The notes below the pieces were generated by a model. It ran no database searches. It was not told where the DNA came from and was given only the letters and a program-made list of their open reading frames with translations. Both the position numbers and the translations under genes were made by a program. From assembly GCA_022360015.1 (NCBI GenBank), contig JAKSDQ010000052.1, forward strand, positions 62,001 to 126,000: DNA of 64,000 bases. The letters are read 5' to 3'. The DNA is from Cytophagales bacterium (GTDB taxonomy: Bacteria > Bacteroidota > Bacteroidia > Cytophagales > Cyclobacteriaceae). Shown here one piece after another: positions 49,191 to 59,024 of the stretch; position 1 is the stretch's first letter, and every line of letters begins with the position of its first letter.

Positions 49191-50204
49191 ATGATGAAAT
49201 TAACTAACCTTAAATCAAATTTTATTTTACTCTCGATATCAACGGTTTTTGCCCTGTTCCTGGGAGAAGTTATGGTTAGGCTTTTTGTGGTACAGGAAAC
49301 CAAAAGACTGGCTACCTATGACCACGAGCTAGGCTGGAGAGGTAAACCCTTTGGAGAAGGAGTCTACATCCGGACCAAGGATACCATAGCGTCGTCTTAC
49401 CGGTATAATAATCTGGGATTCAGGGATGATGATGTTGAAGCGTCGAATGCCGGGGGCTTAAGAATCGCCCTACTCGGGGACTCATTTCTGGAAAGCCTGG
49501 AAATGGATTACAATCGGATCTTTCATGAGCAATTTGAAAAAGCCTTGCAGCAAAAGGACGATCCTGACGCCAGGGTTATTGCCCTCGGTTCACAGGGGTA
49601 TTCTACCGCTCAGGAGTTGCTGGCATTCAGAAAGTACAAAGATTTGGTAGACCCCCAATTTGTTTGGCTACTATTTTATACAGGCAATGATTATACCGAT
49701 AACCTGAGAAAATCCTTTGCCTACCTGGATAAGGAGGGTGAACTTGTATTTCCTGAGAATAATACGGGTTGGATGAAAGTGCAATATCTGACTTTTAAAA
49801 GATGGTTATATGAACACTCTCATGCGGTTTTCTTTCTCAAAAACCTGGTAGAGTCAAAAATGAATGTTAAAATCACTACCTCTGACAAAGCTGAGTCCGG
49901 CGGTTCGTCTGATTACAAATATGATATTACCCGCAAGCTCATACTTCAGTTAAATGAAGAAGTCGCCACGAGCGGTGCGCAATTCGGGGTAGTCGTTATC
50001 CCTTTTAGGGAGGATTTACTCAAAAAGGATGGAAAAAATGTGGATTTCATTATGAATATCTGTGAACGGGAAACAATTGCCTGCCTGGATTTAAGCCAAA
50101 GTTTACAAGCCAGCGATTATTTCAAGCACGACGTTCATTTTGTGGAAAGGGGGCATGATATTGTTGCCGAAAAATTATATGAATTTTATAGTACTATGAA
50201 ATAA
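49191..50204 (+). CDS. Membrane-anchored SGNH/GDSL hydrolase
   Basis: N-terminal TM; RIALLGDSFLESLEMDYNRIFHEQFE; LLFYTGNDYTDN; DYFKHDVHFVERGHDIVAEKL. Confidence 0.82.
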   Translation: MMKLTNLKSNFILLSISTVFALFLGEVMVRLFVVQETKRLATYDHELGWRGKPFGEGVYIRTKDTIASSYRYNNLGFRDDDVEASNAGGLRIALLGDSFLESLEMDYNRIFHEQFEKALQQKDDPDARVIALGSQGYSTAQELLAFRKYKDLVDPQFVWLLFYTGNDYTDNLRKSFAYLDKEGELVFPENNTGWMKVQYLTFKRWLYEHSHAVFFLKNLVESKMNVKITTSDKAESGGSSDYKYDITRKLILQLNEEVATSGAQFGVVVIPFREDLLKKDGKNVDFIMNICERETIACLDLSQSLQASDYFKHDVHFVERGHDIVAEKLYEFYSTMK

Positions 50205-50241
50205 GTACCTCACCTGTAAGTATTAAATTTCAGATTAAACC

Positions 50242-51276
50242 ATGAACCATGAAGTAAAGATTTTGCACCCTGCAAAAACTGAAAACTGGGATAACATCAT
50301 TCATGAATTGGGAGGCAGTATATTTCACACGGCGAATTGGTGTGAAGTATTATCCCAATCCTACAACTACAAGGCAAGATATTTTGGAATTTTTGATCAT
50401 GATCAAATTGTGGGGGTTGTTCCGGTTATGGAAATAGACAGTTTTATTACCGGGAAACGGGGGGTTTCCTTACCATTCTCGGATTATTGCTTCGCCTTGT
50501 TTCCGGACAGAGTCGATGTACAGGCCGTATTATCGGATATCGCTGATTTTGGAAAAAAAAGCGGATGGAAATCTATTGAATTCAGGGGACTGAACTATCC
50601 CGGTGGAAATGAGTTTGTATCGGATTCTTATTATGTTCACCAGATCGACCTGAAAAAGCCTTTTGAGGAAGTAGTGAAAACATTTCGACGTCAAAATCGC
50701 ATGAATATTAAAAAGGCTGTTAAAAATAATATTCGGATTAAGATAGAAAATACAAGGGAAGCGATCACAAAGTTTTATCAGCTAAACTGCAAAAACAAAA
50801 AGAAAAATGGGGTTCCTCCGGCACCGTTGCATTTTTATCAGAAGATTTATGAGTATGTAATATCCGAGGGGTTAGGAAATATCTTTGTGGCCAAGCTTGC
50901 CGATAAAACAATATCCATGGGAATGGCATTTCAATTCGGAGATCAGGTATTATTGAAATATATGGCGCAGGATTATCAATATCACCAATACCGCCCTAAT
51001 AACCTGCTAATACATGACGCCATTAAACATTACGCCGGTTCGACCTGGAAAACGTTTTGTTTCGGTCGTACCGGAATGGATAACGAAGGCTTGTGCCAGT
51101 TTAAAAAAGGTTGGGGTACAAATGTCGATGTAATTAATTATTATAACATTAGTCTCGAAAAAAAAACTAAAACGGGTTATATGGGAATTTACAAAAACAA
51201 CAAGAAGTATTTTAGCAAGATGCCGCTATGGATGCTAAAAATGGTTGGCAATATAATGTACAAGCATATCGGATAG
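50242..51276 (+). CDS. FemAB/GNAT-superfamily acyltransferase, paralogue 2
   Basis: SIFHTANWCEVLSQSYNYKARYF; MEIDSFITGKRGVSLPFSDYCF; FGRTGMDNEGLCQFKKGWGTNVDVINYYNI; strongly paralogous to 42164-43204. Confidence 0.86.
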   Translation: MNHEVKILHPAKTENWDNIIHELGGSIFHTANWCEVLSQSYNYKARYFGIFDHDQIVGVVPVMEIDSFITGKRGVSLPFSDYCFALFPDRVDVQAVLSDIADFGKKSGWKSIEFRGLNYPGGNEFVSDSYYVHQIDLKKPFEEVVKTFRRQNRMNIKKAVKNNIRIKIENTREAITKFYQLNCKNKKKNGVPPAPLHFYQKIYEYVISEGLGNIFVAKLADKTISMGMAFQFGDQVLLKYMAQDYQYHQYRPNNLLIHDAIKHYAGSTWKTFCFGRTGMDNEGLCQFKKGWGTNVDVINYYNISLEKKTKTGYMGIYKNNKKYFSKMPLWMLKMVGNIMYKHIG

Positions 51277-51503
51277 GGTTGACCTCAACAGGCTTTATGG
51301 GATTATTTCTTGAAATAATTCCAAATTATATTAAAATAATTTATTCTTTTACAGGTTAATTTAATATTTTAGAGCATGAAAAGAGGGTGTACTGGGTATT
51401 CCTGGCTAACTGGTATCCATCTCTCAGCGGGTGAATCATTATTTTTAAGCAAACAAAATCTAAAATATCATTAAACACTTCTTATCAGCAATTTTTAAAC
51501 AAA

Positions 51504-53990
51504 TTGAAAGCAAGAGATTACAACAATAATCCTACTGTTCAGGAAGATAACCTGGAAAAACATCTGGATTTTAAGAAGGTATTTCTGAAAATTATCAGGC
51601 ATTGGCCCTGGCTGATAGCCTCGTTGATAGCGGGTATTGCTATAGCGGCCAGTTTAAACCGTTACACGACCCCGGTCTATATTGTTGAATCTTCTCTTTT
51701 AATTAAAGCTCCCAAAGAGGTGACCAACTCGGTTTCGGATTTACTTTACGGGGAGGAATTTTTTGGCAGAAACGTTACTAACCTGGAGAATGAATCGATA
51801 TTATTCCGGTCATACAACCTGATAGAAAAAACCTTGAGGGATTTGGAACTGAACATTTCATATTTCGAGGAAGGAGATATTCATAACATTGAATTATATA
51901 AGAAAAGCCCTGTCAGGGTTGAAATCGATACTTCATCGGTTAAAAACTTATGGGGACTTCATTTGAGAATAAACCGGAATTCTGATTCCATTTTTACCGT
52001 GGAGGCAGCCGAAAAAAAAACCTCTCTTTTTCAGAAAGACGAAAAAGTGGAAAGAATAAATGCCCTGGTACAAAACAAGCAGTTCAGGACCGGGGAATTA
52101 GTAGATATTCAGGGCTTCAGGTTTAGGGTATTTTTTACATCAGGCAAGGGAAAGAAGAAGATTGATAACGTTTTGTTTACTGTTCAGCCCTACGAGCGGC
52201 TGAAAAAGATTTATAGAAGGGCCTTACGAATCGGACCGGTCGGTGAAAATTCCTCCATATTGTCTATATCTATCGAAGGCCCTACACCTGCCAAGTTGAT
52301 TGACTTTCTGAACCGGTTAATTCTGAATTATATTGAAAATGAACTTTCTCAGAAAAACGAAAGGGCCAGCAAAACCATTCAGTTCATTGACAACCAGATT
52401 CTTTATATGAGTGATTCGCTCAATGTAGTAGAAGAACGACTGGAAACTTTCAAAAAAAGCAACAGGTCTACAGATATCAATACTGATGGAAGTGCGTTGT
52501 ACAACGATATTCGCGACCTGGAAAAAGAGAAGTCTTTAGTGGAGCTTGAAATGACTTACCTGAACGATTTGGAAGAGTCTGTTTCGTTAAACACCACCGA
52601 TCAGTTGGTCAACCCTTCTTCCCTGGGTATCGAAGACCCCACCCTCAATGAGGCCACCAAAGAGTATTCCGATATCATCCTTAATCTGAATGTCATTGAT
52701 CCGAACAAAAAGCTGAACAATCCTTTAATCCGTCAAAACCAGGAAAGACTCAGGGCCCTGAAAGCTACCATTTTAGAAAGCATAAGAGGATTAAAGCAGA
52801 AGAATGAACTCAAAGTAAACTCTATAAACACTTCAATAGGCGGATTAAAATATTATGTAAGAAACCTTCCTACTGCTGAAAGAGAGCTTATTAATATTCA
52901 AAGAAATTATGATTTAAGTGAAGACCTCTATTTGTTTTTAATGCAAAAAAGGACAGAAGCAGGGATCGCCAAGGCTTCTAATAGCAAAGACTATATCATT
53001 GTAGACAGCCCGATTATCAAAGGAACTTTACCCGTCAAACCCAGCCCAGTACTGAATTACACGATGGGAATCGTGTGTGGGCTGACCATCCCTGCTGTTA
53101 TCATCCTGTTGATACAAGTCTTTAACAATAAGATTAGTTCAAAAGAAGAACTGCTTAAACTTGCCGGCTTACCATTGTCTGGTTTGGTGGTAAAAAACAA
53201 AAAGAACGATTCGTTCATCGCCAATGTAGATTCAAAAGCGCCGTTGATGGAGTCATTCAGGACTATCAGGTCCAATCTCAGGTACCTTATTGAGAACGAT
53301 GACCAACATGGAAAAATTCTTTTGGTTACTTCATCCATGTCCGGGGAAGGAAAAACATTCTGCTCAAACAACCTTTCTTACATCTTCTCTAACTATGGTA
53401 AGAAAGTACTGCTCATTAACTGTGACATGAGAAAATACAATGACCACACCATCTTTGGTGTGGAAGAAGGGAGTGGTTTGAGCGATTATCTGGCCGGTAT
53501 TGCCAGTAAAGAGAAAGTAATACAACCCACTTTCTACCCGAATTTAGACGTTATTGTTCCCGGTGGAATTCCACCGAATCCTACGGAACTGATATTAAGT
53601 GAGCGGATGGGAAGAATGCTGGATGAACTCAAGTATGAATACGAATACATCATCTTAGACACACCACCCATAGGAGTCATTTCAGATGGACTCGAGTTGA
53701 TGGATAAGAGTGATATTATCATCTACGTTGTAAGAGAAAATTACACACTTAAAAAACAAATACAGGAGGCCAATCAACTTTATCAGAACAGGAAAATTAA
53801 ACACCTGACAATGATTTTGAATGATGTTAAACTCAGGGAAATAAACTACGGTTATGGTTACCTGTCAACCGACAAACCCAAAAGAAAGTCAAACAGGCGA
53901 ACTGGCAAGTCCTATTCAATCCCGGTAAGCAGACCCCATCAAGCCGAAAGTCAGGTAGGTAAAAAGAGTGAAGATTCCATAGTGACTTAA
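51504..53990 (+). CDS. Polysaccharide biosynthesis tyrosine autokinase (Wzc-like), TTG start
   Basis: Two TMs flanking a Wzz-like periplasmic domain with coiled coil; Walker A LVTSSMSGEGKTFCSNNLSYIF; Walker A' LLINCDMRK; YIILDTPP; C-terminal YGYGYLS. Confidence 0.94.
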   Translation: MKARDYNNNPTVQEDNLEKHLDFKKVFLKIIRHWPWLIASLIAGIAIAASLNRYTTPVYIVESSLLIKAPKEVTNSVSDLLYGEEFFGRNVTNLENESILFRSYNLIEKTLRDLELNISYFEEGDIHNIELYKKSPVRVEIDTSSVKNLWGLHLRINRNSDSIFTVEAAEKKTSLFQKDEKVERINALVQNKQFRTGELVDIQGFRFRVFFTSGKGKKKIDNVLFTVQPYERLKKIYRRALRIGPVGENSSILSISIEGPTPAKLIDFLNRLILNYIENELSQKNERASKTIQFIDNQILYMSDSLNVVEERLETFKKSNRSTDINTDGSALYNDIRDLEKEKSLVELEMTYLNDLEESVSLNTTDQLVNPSSLGIEDPTLNEATKEYSDIILNLNVIDPNKKLNNPLIRQNQERLRALKATILESIRGLKQKNELKVNSINTSIGGLKYYVRNLPTAERELINIQRNYDLSEDLYLFLMQKRTEAGIAKASNSKDYIIVDSPIIKGTLPVKPSPVLNYTMGIVCGLTIPAVIILLIQVFNNKISSKEELLKLAGLPLSGLVVKNKKNDSFIANVDSKAPLMESFRTIRSNLRYLIENDDQHGKILLVTSSMSGEGKTFCSNNLSYIFSNYGKKVLLINCDMRKYNDHTIFGVEEGSGLSDYLAGIASKEKVIQPTFYPNLDVIVPGGIPPNPTELILSERMGRMLDELKYEYEYIILDTPPIGVISDGLELMDKSDIIIYVVRENYTLKKQIQEANQLYQNRKIKHLTMILNDVKLREINYGYGYLSTDKPKRKSNRRTGKSYSIPVSRPHQAESQVGKKSEDSIVT

Positions 53991-54049
53991 GCCTTGATTG
54001 TTGCACTTCAGTGATTGAATAATCAATAGTAATATTTGCGAACTGCTAT

Positions 54050-55432
54050 TTGGTGCCAATGAACACTATTACATTTTTAACAAAAAAAATATCTTCATTT
54101 TTTACCACTGGCCATAAACGCAGTCAAAAGGCAAAACTAAATATTGTAGCATCACTGGGGATCAGGGGGGTGAACATTCTCATTGGTTTGTACCTCGTAC
54201 CGCTGACCCTTAATTATCTCAATGAAACCAAATATGGTATCTGGCTTACACTAAGCTCAGTCATAGGGTGGTTTACGTTTTTCGACATTGGTTTGGGCAA
54301 TGGCCTGAGAAACAAGTTTGCAGTATCTATGGCGAGGGACCAGGATCATTTGGCAAAAACCTATGTAAGCACCACTTATGCTTTGATATTGGTCATTATG
54401 GTGGGCTTGTTTCTTCTATTCAATGCCATTCATCCCTTTCTGAACTGGGCCGCAATACTCAATGCCGATCCGGCGTTGGAGAATGAACTTAACAGCCTGG
54501 CCTATTATGTGTTTGCTTTTTTTTGTTTGCGATTTGTTTTGAAACTGATCGGTAGCATCCTTTTGGCGGATCAGTTGCCTGCCGCCAATAACCTGATGAA
54601 CTTTGCCAGCCAGCTTATCTCGCTTATTGTAGTCATAATTCTGATCAATACCACCGAAGGATCTTTGTTGCTTTTAGGCGTAACCATCTCTGCGGCACCG
54701 GTATTGGTGTTTCTGTTGGCAAGTGTCATTTTGTTTCGAACAAAGTATAAGGCTTACGTTCCGGATTTTAAATCTGTTGATTTTAAAGAAGCCAAAACCC
54801 TGATGAACTTTGGCCTGCAATTTTTCATTATTCAGATTGCCGCGGTTGTACTGTTTGCTACCGATAATATGATCATAACCCAGATCCTCGGCCCTGCATC
54901 TGTGACGCCCTACAGCATTGCTTACAAATGCTTTGGGATGTTTGTAATGGTTTTTACCATTGTCATGAGTCCTTTTTGGTCTTCTTTTACCGAAGCCTAT
55001 GAAAAAAAGGAGTACCAATGGATAAAAAACGTCATCAACAAGCTGTTGAGGTTTTGGTTTCTTTTTACAATACCGGTTTTGGTAATGCTATTACTGGCAG
55101 ATACTTTTTATGAGTTTTGGGTGGGAGAGGAGATTATCGTACCTTTTTCCCTGTCTTTATCGATGGCACTGTTTGCCATTATACAGTCATTTAACCTCAT
55201 ATTTGTAAATTTTATCAATGGTGTTGGCAAATTAAGACTGCAATTAATGACCGGCGTTTTTTCCATTGTGGTCAATGTACCCTTGTCTATCCTGTTTGCC
55301 AAAGAATTCGGGTTAGGGTCCACAGGCGTCATTCTGGCTACTATAACTTCCATATTAATCAGCATTGTTTTAAGGGTGATCCAGTATCGCAAAATAATTG
55401 AAAACAGGGCGGTGGGCCTATGGAATAAATAA
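54050..55432 (+). CDS. Oligosaccharide flippase (Wzx-like)
   Basis: KLNIVASLGIRGVNILIGLYLVPLTLNYLNETKYGIWLTLSSVIGWFTFFDIGLGNGLRNKFA; about 12 TM helices. Confidence 0.92.
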   Translation: MVPMNTITFLTKKISSFFTTGHKRSQKAKLNIVASLGIRGVNILIGLYLVPLTLNYLNETKYGIWLTLSSVIGWFTFFDIGLGNGLRNKFAVSMARDQDHLAKTYVSTTYALILVIMVGLFLLFNAIHPFLNWAAILNADPALENELNSLAYYVFAFFCLRFVLKLIGSILLADQLPAANNLMNFASQLISLIVVIILINTTEGSLLLLGVTISAAPVLVFLLASVILFRTKYKAYVPDFKSVDFKEAKTLMNFGLQFFIIQIAAVVLFATDNMIITQILGPASVTPYSIAYKCFGMFVMVFTIVMSPFWSSFTEAYEKKEYQWIKNVINKLLRFWFLFTIPVLVMLLLADTFYEFWVGEEIIVPFSLSLSMALFAIIQSFNLIFVNFINGVGKLRLQLMTGVFSIVVNVPLSILFAKEFGLGSTGVILATITSILISIVLRVIQYRKIIENRAVGLWNK

Positions 55433-55443
55433 ACATTATCGAA

Positions 55444-56352
55444 ATGAGTAATAAACCAAATTTTTTTATTGTGGGTGCGGCAAAGTCCGGCACGTCATCT
55501 CTTTGGCAATATCTCAGAGAACACCCTGAGATTTATATGCCAGAGGATGAATTGTTTAAAGAGCCGAGATACTTTAGCAACCCTGAAAGGTTTATCGATG
55601 AAGAAGCCTATTTTAAAGTATTTGAAAGGGCAAAAAGTGAACATAAAAGAATCGGTGAGGCTTCCACGGCTTATTTGACCTGTCCCGATTGTCCGGAAAA
55701 AATCCACAGATATATGACCGGTCATAACCTCAATGTGAAGATCATCATTTTGTTAAGAAATCCTGTGAATCGAGCCTATTCGATGTATAACTGGATGGTT
55801 CAGGATGGGTATGAATATTCTGCTTCATTCGGCAAAGCATTGAAAAGGGAAAAGAAGCGTATTCACAAAATGTCCGGGTTCTGGGAGCCTAATTATTATT
55901 ATAACTATCTATACCTTAACTCAGGGATGTATCTGGACCAGGTGAACCGTTATTTAAAAACTTTTGGCAAAGAGCATGTCTATGTGGGATTATTTGAGGA
56001 GTTCACCCGTGACACACCAAAAATACTGAAAGAAATTCTTGATTTTTTAGGCGTAAACCCGGCGTATTTGCCGGATATCTCAAAAGTTTATAACAGGTCT
56101 TACAAGGTTATTCATCCCAGCCTTCAGTTTTTTCTCAGAAAATCTACCAAAATATTATGTAGATTGAGAATCATTAAATTCGAGAGTAAAGAAGAAAGGG
56201 ACAGACTACTTAAATTAGGTTTGACCAGGCAAAAAATTCCTCCCCTGAACGAACGGTTGAAAAGTGAGCTTGCCGACACCTATGAATCGAATATCAGGAA
56301 ACTCTCGGGTTTAATTAATAAAGATCTGTCAATTTGGTTAAAGAACCACTAA
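55444..56352 (+). CDS. PAPS-dependent sulfotransferase family protein
   Basis: NFFIVGAAKSGTSSLWQYLREHPEIYMPEDELFKEPRYFSN (5'-PSB) and VKIIILLRNPVNRAYSMYNWMV (3'-PB). Confidence 0.94.
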   Translation: MSNKPNFFIVGAAKSGTSSLWQYLREHPEIYMPEDELFKEPRYFSNPERFIDEEAYFKVFERAKSEHKRIGEASTAYLTCPDCPEKIHRYMTGHNLNVKIIILLRNPVNRAYSMYNWMVQDGYEYSASFGKALKREKKRIHKMSGFWEPNYYYNYLYLNSGMYLDQVNRYLKTFGKEHVYVGLFEEFTRDTPKILKEILDFLGVNPAYLPDISKVYNRSYKVIHPSLQFFLRKSTKILCRLRIIKFESKEERDRLLKLGLTRQKIPPLNERLKSELADTYESNIRKLSGLINKDLSIWLKNH

Positions 56353-56460
56353 TTCGAAAAGAGCGATATGAGTAGCAGCGCCGGTTATTCGCGCAAAACA
56401 TAGTCAGGTAATGAGCGCGTTGATGCGGGTTTCAAAAAGCTAAAAACGAAATTTGAATCT

Positions 56461-57711
56461 ATGAAAGTTATGCTTGTCAATACGGTTGATGCCGGTTCCG
56501 GCGCTGCAAGGGCATCTTACAGGCTACATACAGGTTTGCTGTCAATTGGTGTGGATTCCAGGTTTTTGGCAAAGACAAAATTTTCTAATGATGATGCCGT
56601 AATCCATTATGGTTTGCCTTATGGTAAAATCATCGATAAAATATTTAATCGTTATGCCAGGTTCAAAAAAAGAAATTATCACATCAAAAATGATGTGAGT
56701 TATACAATGGCCATTCATCCGGACCGTTTTTCATCTTTTGTCAGCCGGTATAATCCTGATGTCATACATTTACACTGGTTTAGCAAAGGATTTATAAAAC
56801 TGGAGTCCTTGCTAAAAGTCAGCCAACCCATTGTTTGGACCTTGCATGATATGTGGGCCTTTACGGGGGGGTGTCACTACACACAGGGATGCGATAAGTA
56901 CTTAAACCGGTGTGGAGCCTGCCCTGTATTAAATTCTCATGAGCCCGGGGATCTTAGCGCCGAAATCTTCCAGCGCAAGGAAAAGGTCTATCGGAAAATT
57001 TCCAAACTGCATGTTGTTACCCCCAGTCATTGGCTGGGACAGTGTGCTAAGGAAAGCTCATTACTGAAAAATATTCCTGTCCATGTCATACCCAATGGCA
57101 TTGATACTGATTTGTTCAGGCCTTTATCGAGGGAAGAAGTGAGGCAAAAATGGCATATTCCCAAGGACAAGCGCTTAATTCTGTTTGGGGCTTTGAAACC
57201 AACCGGTGACCCCAGAAAAGGGTTTGCACAACTGCGTGAGGCATTGCATATCCTTTCCAATAAAGATGGCATTGATCGTAGTGCTATCGAACTAATGGTA
57301 TTCGGAGCGGCTGAGTCGAAAGAATTACCTGAGTTTGGGCTAAAAATAAACTTTATAGGCAGGGTAAATGACGATCGATCCCTGGCAGAGCTTTACAGTG
57401 CTGCTGATGTGATGATAGTACCATCTCTACAGGAAAATTTAAGTAATACCATCATGGAATCTTTGTCTTGTGGGTTACCGGTCGTAGCTTTTGACATAGG
57501 AGGAAACAGTGATATGATTGAGCATCAAAAATGTGGCTATCTTGCCCGTGCCTCTGATCACCATGATCTGGCCCATGGTATTGAATGGGTGCTGCAGGAA
57601 GCCGGAAAAAACCGGAATTTGTCAAAAAATGCCAGAGAAAAAGCTGTAAGGGCGTATGCCCGGACCTCCGTTGCACAAAAGCATGTGGATTTGTATCAGG
57701 AAATAATGTGA
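56461..57711 (+). CDS. Glycosyltransferase (GT4-like)
   Basis: VNTVDAGSGAARASYRLHTGL; WTLHDMWAFTGGCHYTQGCDKY; VIPNGIDTDLFRP; VPSLQENLSNTIMESLSCGLPVVAFDIGGNSDMI. Confidence 0.94.
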   Translation: MKVMLVNTVDAGSGAARASYRLHTGLLSIGVDSRFLAKTKFSNDDAVIHYGLPYGKIIDKIFNRYARFKKRNYHIKNDVSYTMAIHPDRFSSFVSRYNPDVIHLHWFSKGFIKLESLLKVSQPIVWTLHDMWAFTGGCHYTQGCDKYLNRCGACPVLNSHEPGDLSAEIFQRKEKVYRKISKLHVVTPSHWLGQCAKESSLLKNIPVHVIPNGIDTDLFRPLSREEVRQKWHIPKDKRLILFGALKPTGDPRKGFAQLREALHILSNKDGIDRSAIELMVFGAAESKELPEFGLKINFIGRVNDDRSLAELYSAADVMIVPSLQENLSNTIMESLSCGLPVVAFDIGGNSDMIEHQKCGYLARASDHHDLAHGIEWVLQEAGKNRNLSKNAREKAVRAYARTSVAQKHVDLYQEIM

Positions 57712-57723
57712 TCCTAGTTTATT

Positions 57724-58962
57724 ATGAATCTCGCCAGAAAATACGCATTGATTTTCTTTTTGTCGGTACCTTTTGCAGGTGGCCTGATTCCTGAATTCCA
57801 GTTTGGACCCATTCTTATGGAGGGAGAAAGGCTCTTTTTACTTTTAATGGCTTTATTTGTACCCTATCTTTTCGTGATTAATAATTTTGTATTAAAGGTT
57901 TCCTCTCTGACAGTATGGCTTTTCATCTACTACGCGTATCTCTTTATAAACCGGCTGATACAGGATACACTGGTGATGCCTGAAGTCATCAATTTTTCAT
58001 TGCCGATTTTTTTGATGTTGTATTTTGATAACATTGATTTTAAACCGGAGGATTATAAAAAGTTTACGATTGTTTTGGCTATTGTAGGGGTGGGGTCTTT
58101 TTTAGCGAGCTTTATACAACTGACGATTGACCCTTTTTTCTATAGTGGGGGTACGCAAGAGGCCATTGACCATATCACACATTACGAAGTAATGCCCGGA
58201 GTTTACAGGAACAATTCACTTTACCGTGGACTAGGCGCCAATGAGGGAGCGATCGCCCTGGGCTGTTTGTCAACCTATTTTCTGTTTCAAAATTTTTACC
58301 GGTATCAGACCAAATACCTGATATTGACGGGCATGCTGGCTTTTGGTGTGTTTGTGATATTCGCCAAGTATTGCTGGCTGATGTTTCTGATAGCAGGTAT
58401 GTTTTTTCTCTATCACCGGTATCCGAAAAGTCGCACGAGCCTCATGATTATCGGAGGCATTGTGCTGTTTTTTATTTATTTCTTTCTGTTTGAGCAAATC
58501 GAGCAATCGGCGATTTACAAAAACAGGATTTCAGCAGAAACCTATACCGGAAGAACCGAGTCATCCAGAATATTTTTTGAAACCTTCTTTGCCCGTAAAC
58601 CGATATTTGGTTTTGGGGTAAGTAGCTGGGATTTTCCTGAGTACCTTAGCATGTTTTACATAGGTATTCATGTTGGCTTCTTCGATATTCTTTTCAGGGG
58701 CGGCATCATTGCCATTATCTTACTCATCATCTTTTGGATACAGGTTTGGAGGAAAAGTTATAGGGTCTATGAAAAAACCGGAAACCCGATGTTTTTCGCT
58801 TTTATAATGAATTATTTTCTGATTAACAGCACGGCAGTATTTATTTCTATATCTTTCTATGGTTACTATATGATGTTATTCGCCCTGGCTATGTATTATA
58901 AATTATTTGTGATTCAAGGATATGCTTTTCCTGCCAGTATCGACCAGATTAAGACAAAATGA
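57724..58962 (+). CDS. O-antigen ligase/polymerase-like membrane protein (Wzy-like)
   Basis: About 10-12 predicted TM helices and a large periplasmic loop; position between glycosyltransferase genes. Confidence 0.72.
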   Translation: MNLARKYALIFFLSVPFAGGLIPEFQFGPILMEGERLFLLLMALFVPYLFVINNFVLKVSSLTVWLFIYYAYLFINRLIQDTLVMPEVINFSLPIFLMLYFDNIDFKPEDYKKFTIVLAIVGVGSFLASFIQLTIDPFFYSGGTQEAIDHITHYEVMPGVYRNNSLYRGLGANEGAIALGCLSTYFLFQNFYRYQTKYLILTGMLAFGVFVIFAKYCWLMFLIAGMFFLYHRYPKSRTSLMIIGGIVLFFIYFFLFEQIEQSAIYKNRISAETYTGRTESSRIFFETFFARKPIFGFGVSSWDFPEYLSMFYIGIHVGFFDILFRGGIIAIILLIIFWIQVWRKSYRVYEKTGNPMFFAFIMNYFLINSTAVFISISFYGYYMMLFALAMYYKLFVIQGYAFPASIDQIKTK

Positions 58963-59024
58963 TTATCGACAAACCGGACAGATAGCCCCGTTAACCTTGC
59001 AGAAATATTTTTACGAAACAAGAA

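Noticed and set aside
51302-51319. ATTATTTC-tt-GAAATAAT inverted repeat upstream of the Wzc-like gene
   Set aside because: The sequence is AT-rich with no U-run and a two-base loop, so it could easily arise by chance; too weak to call a terminator or operator.
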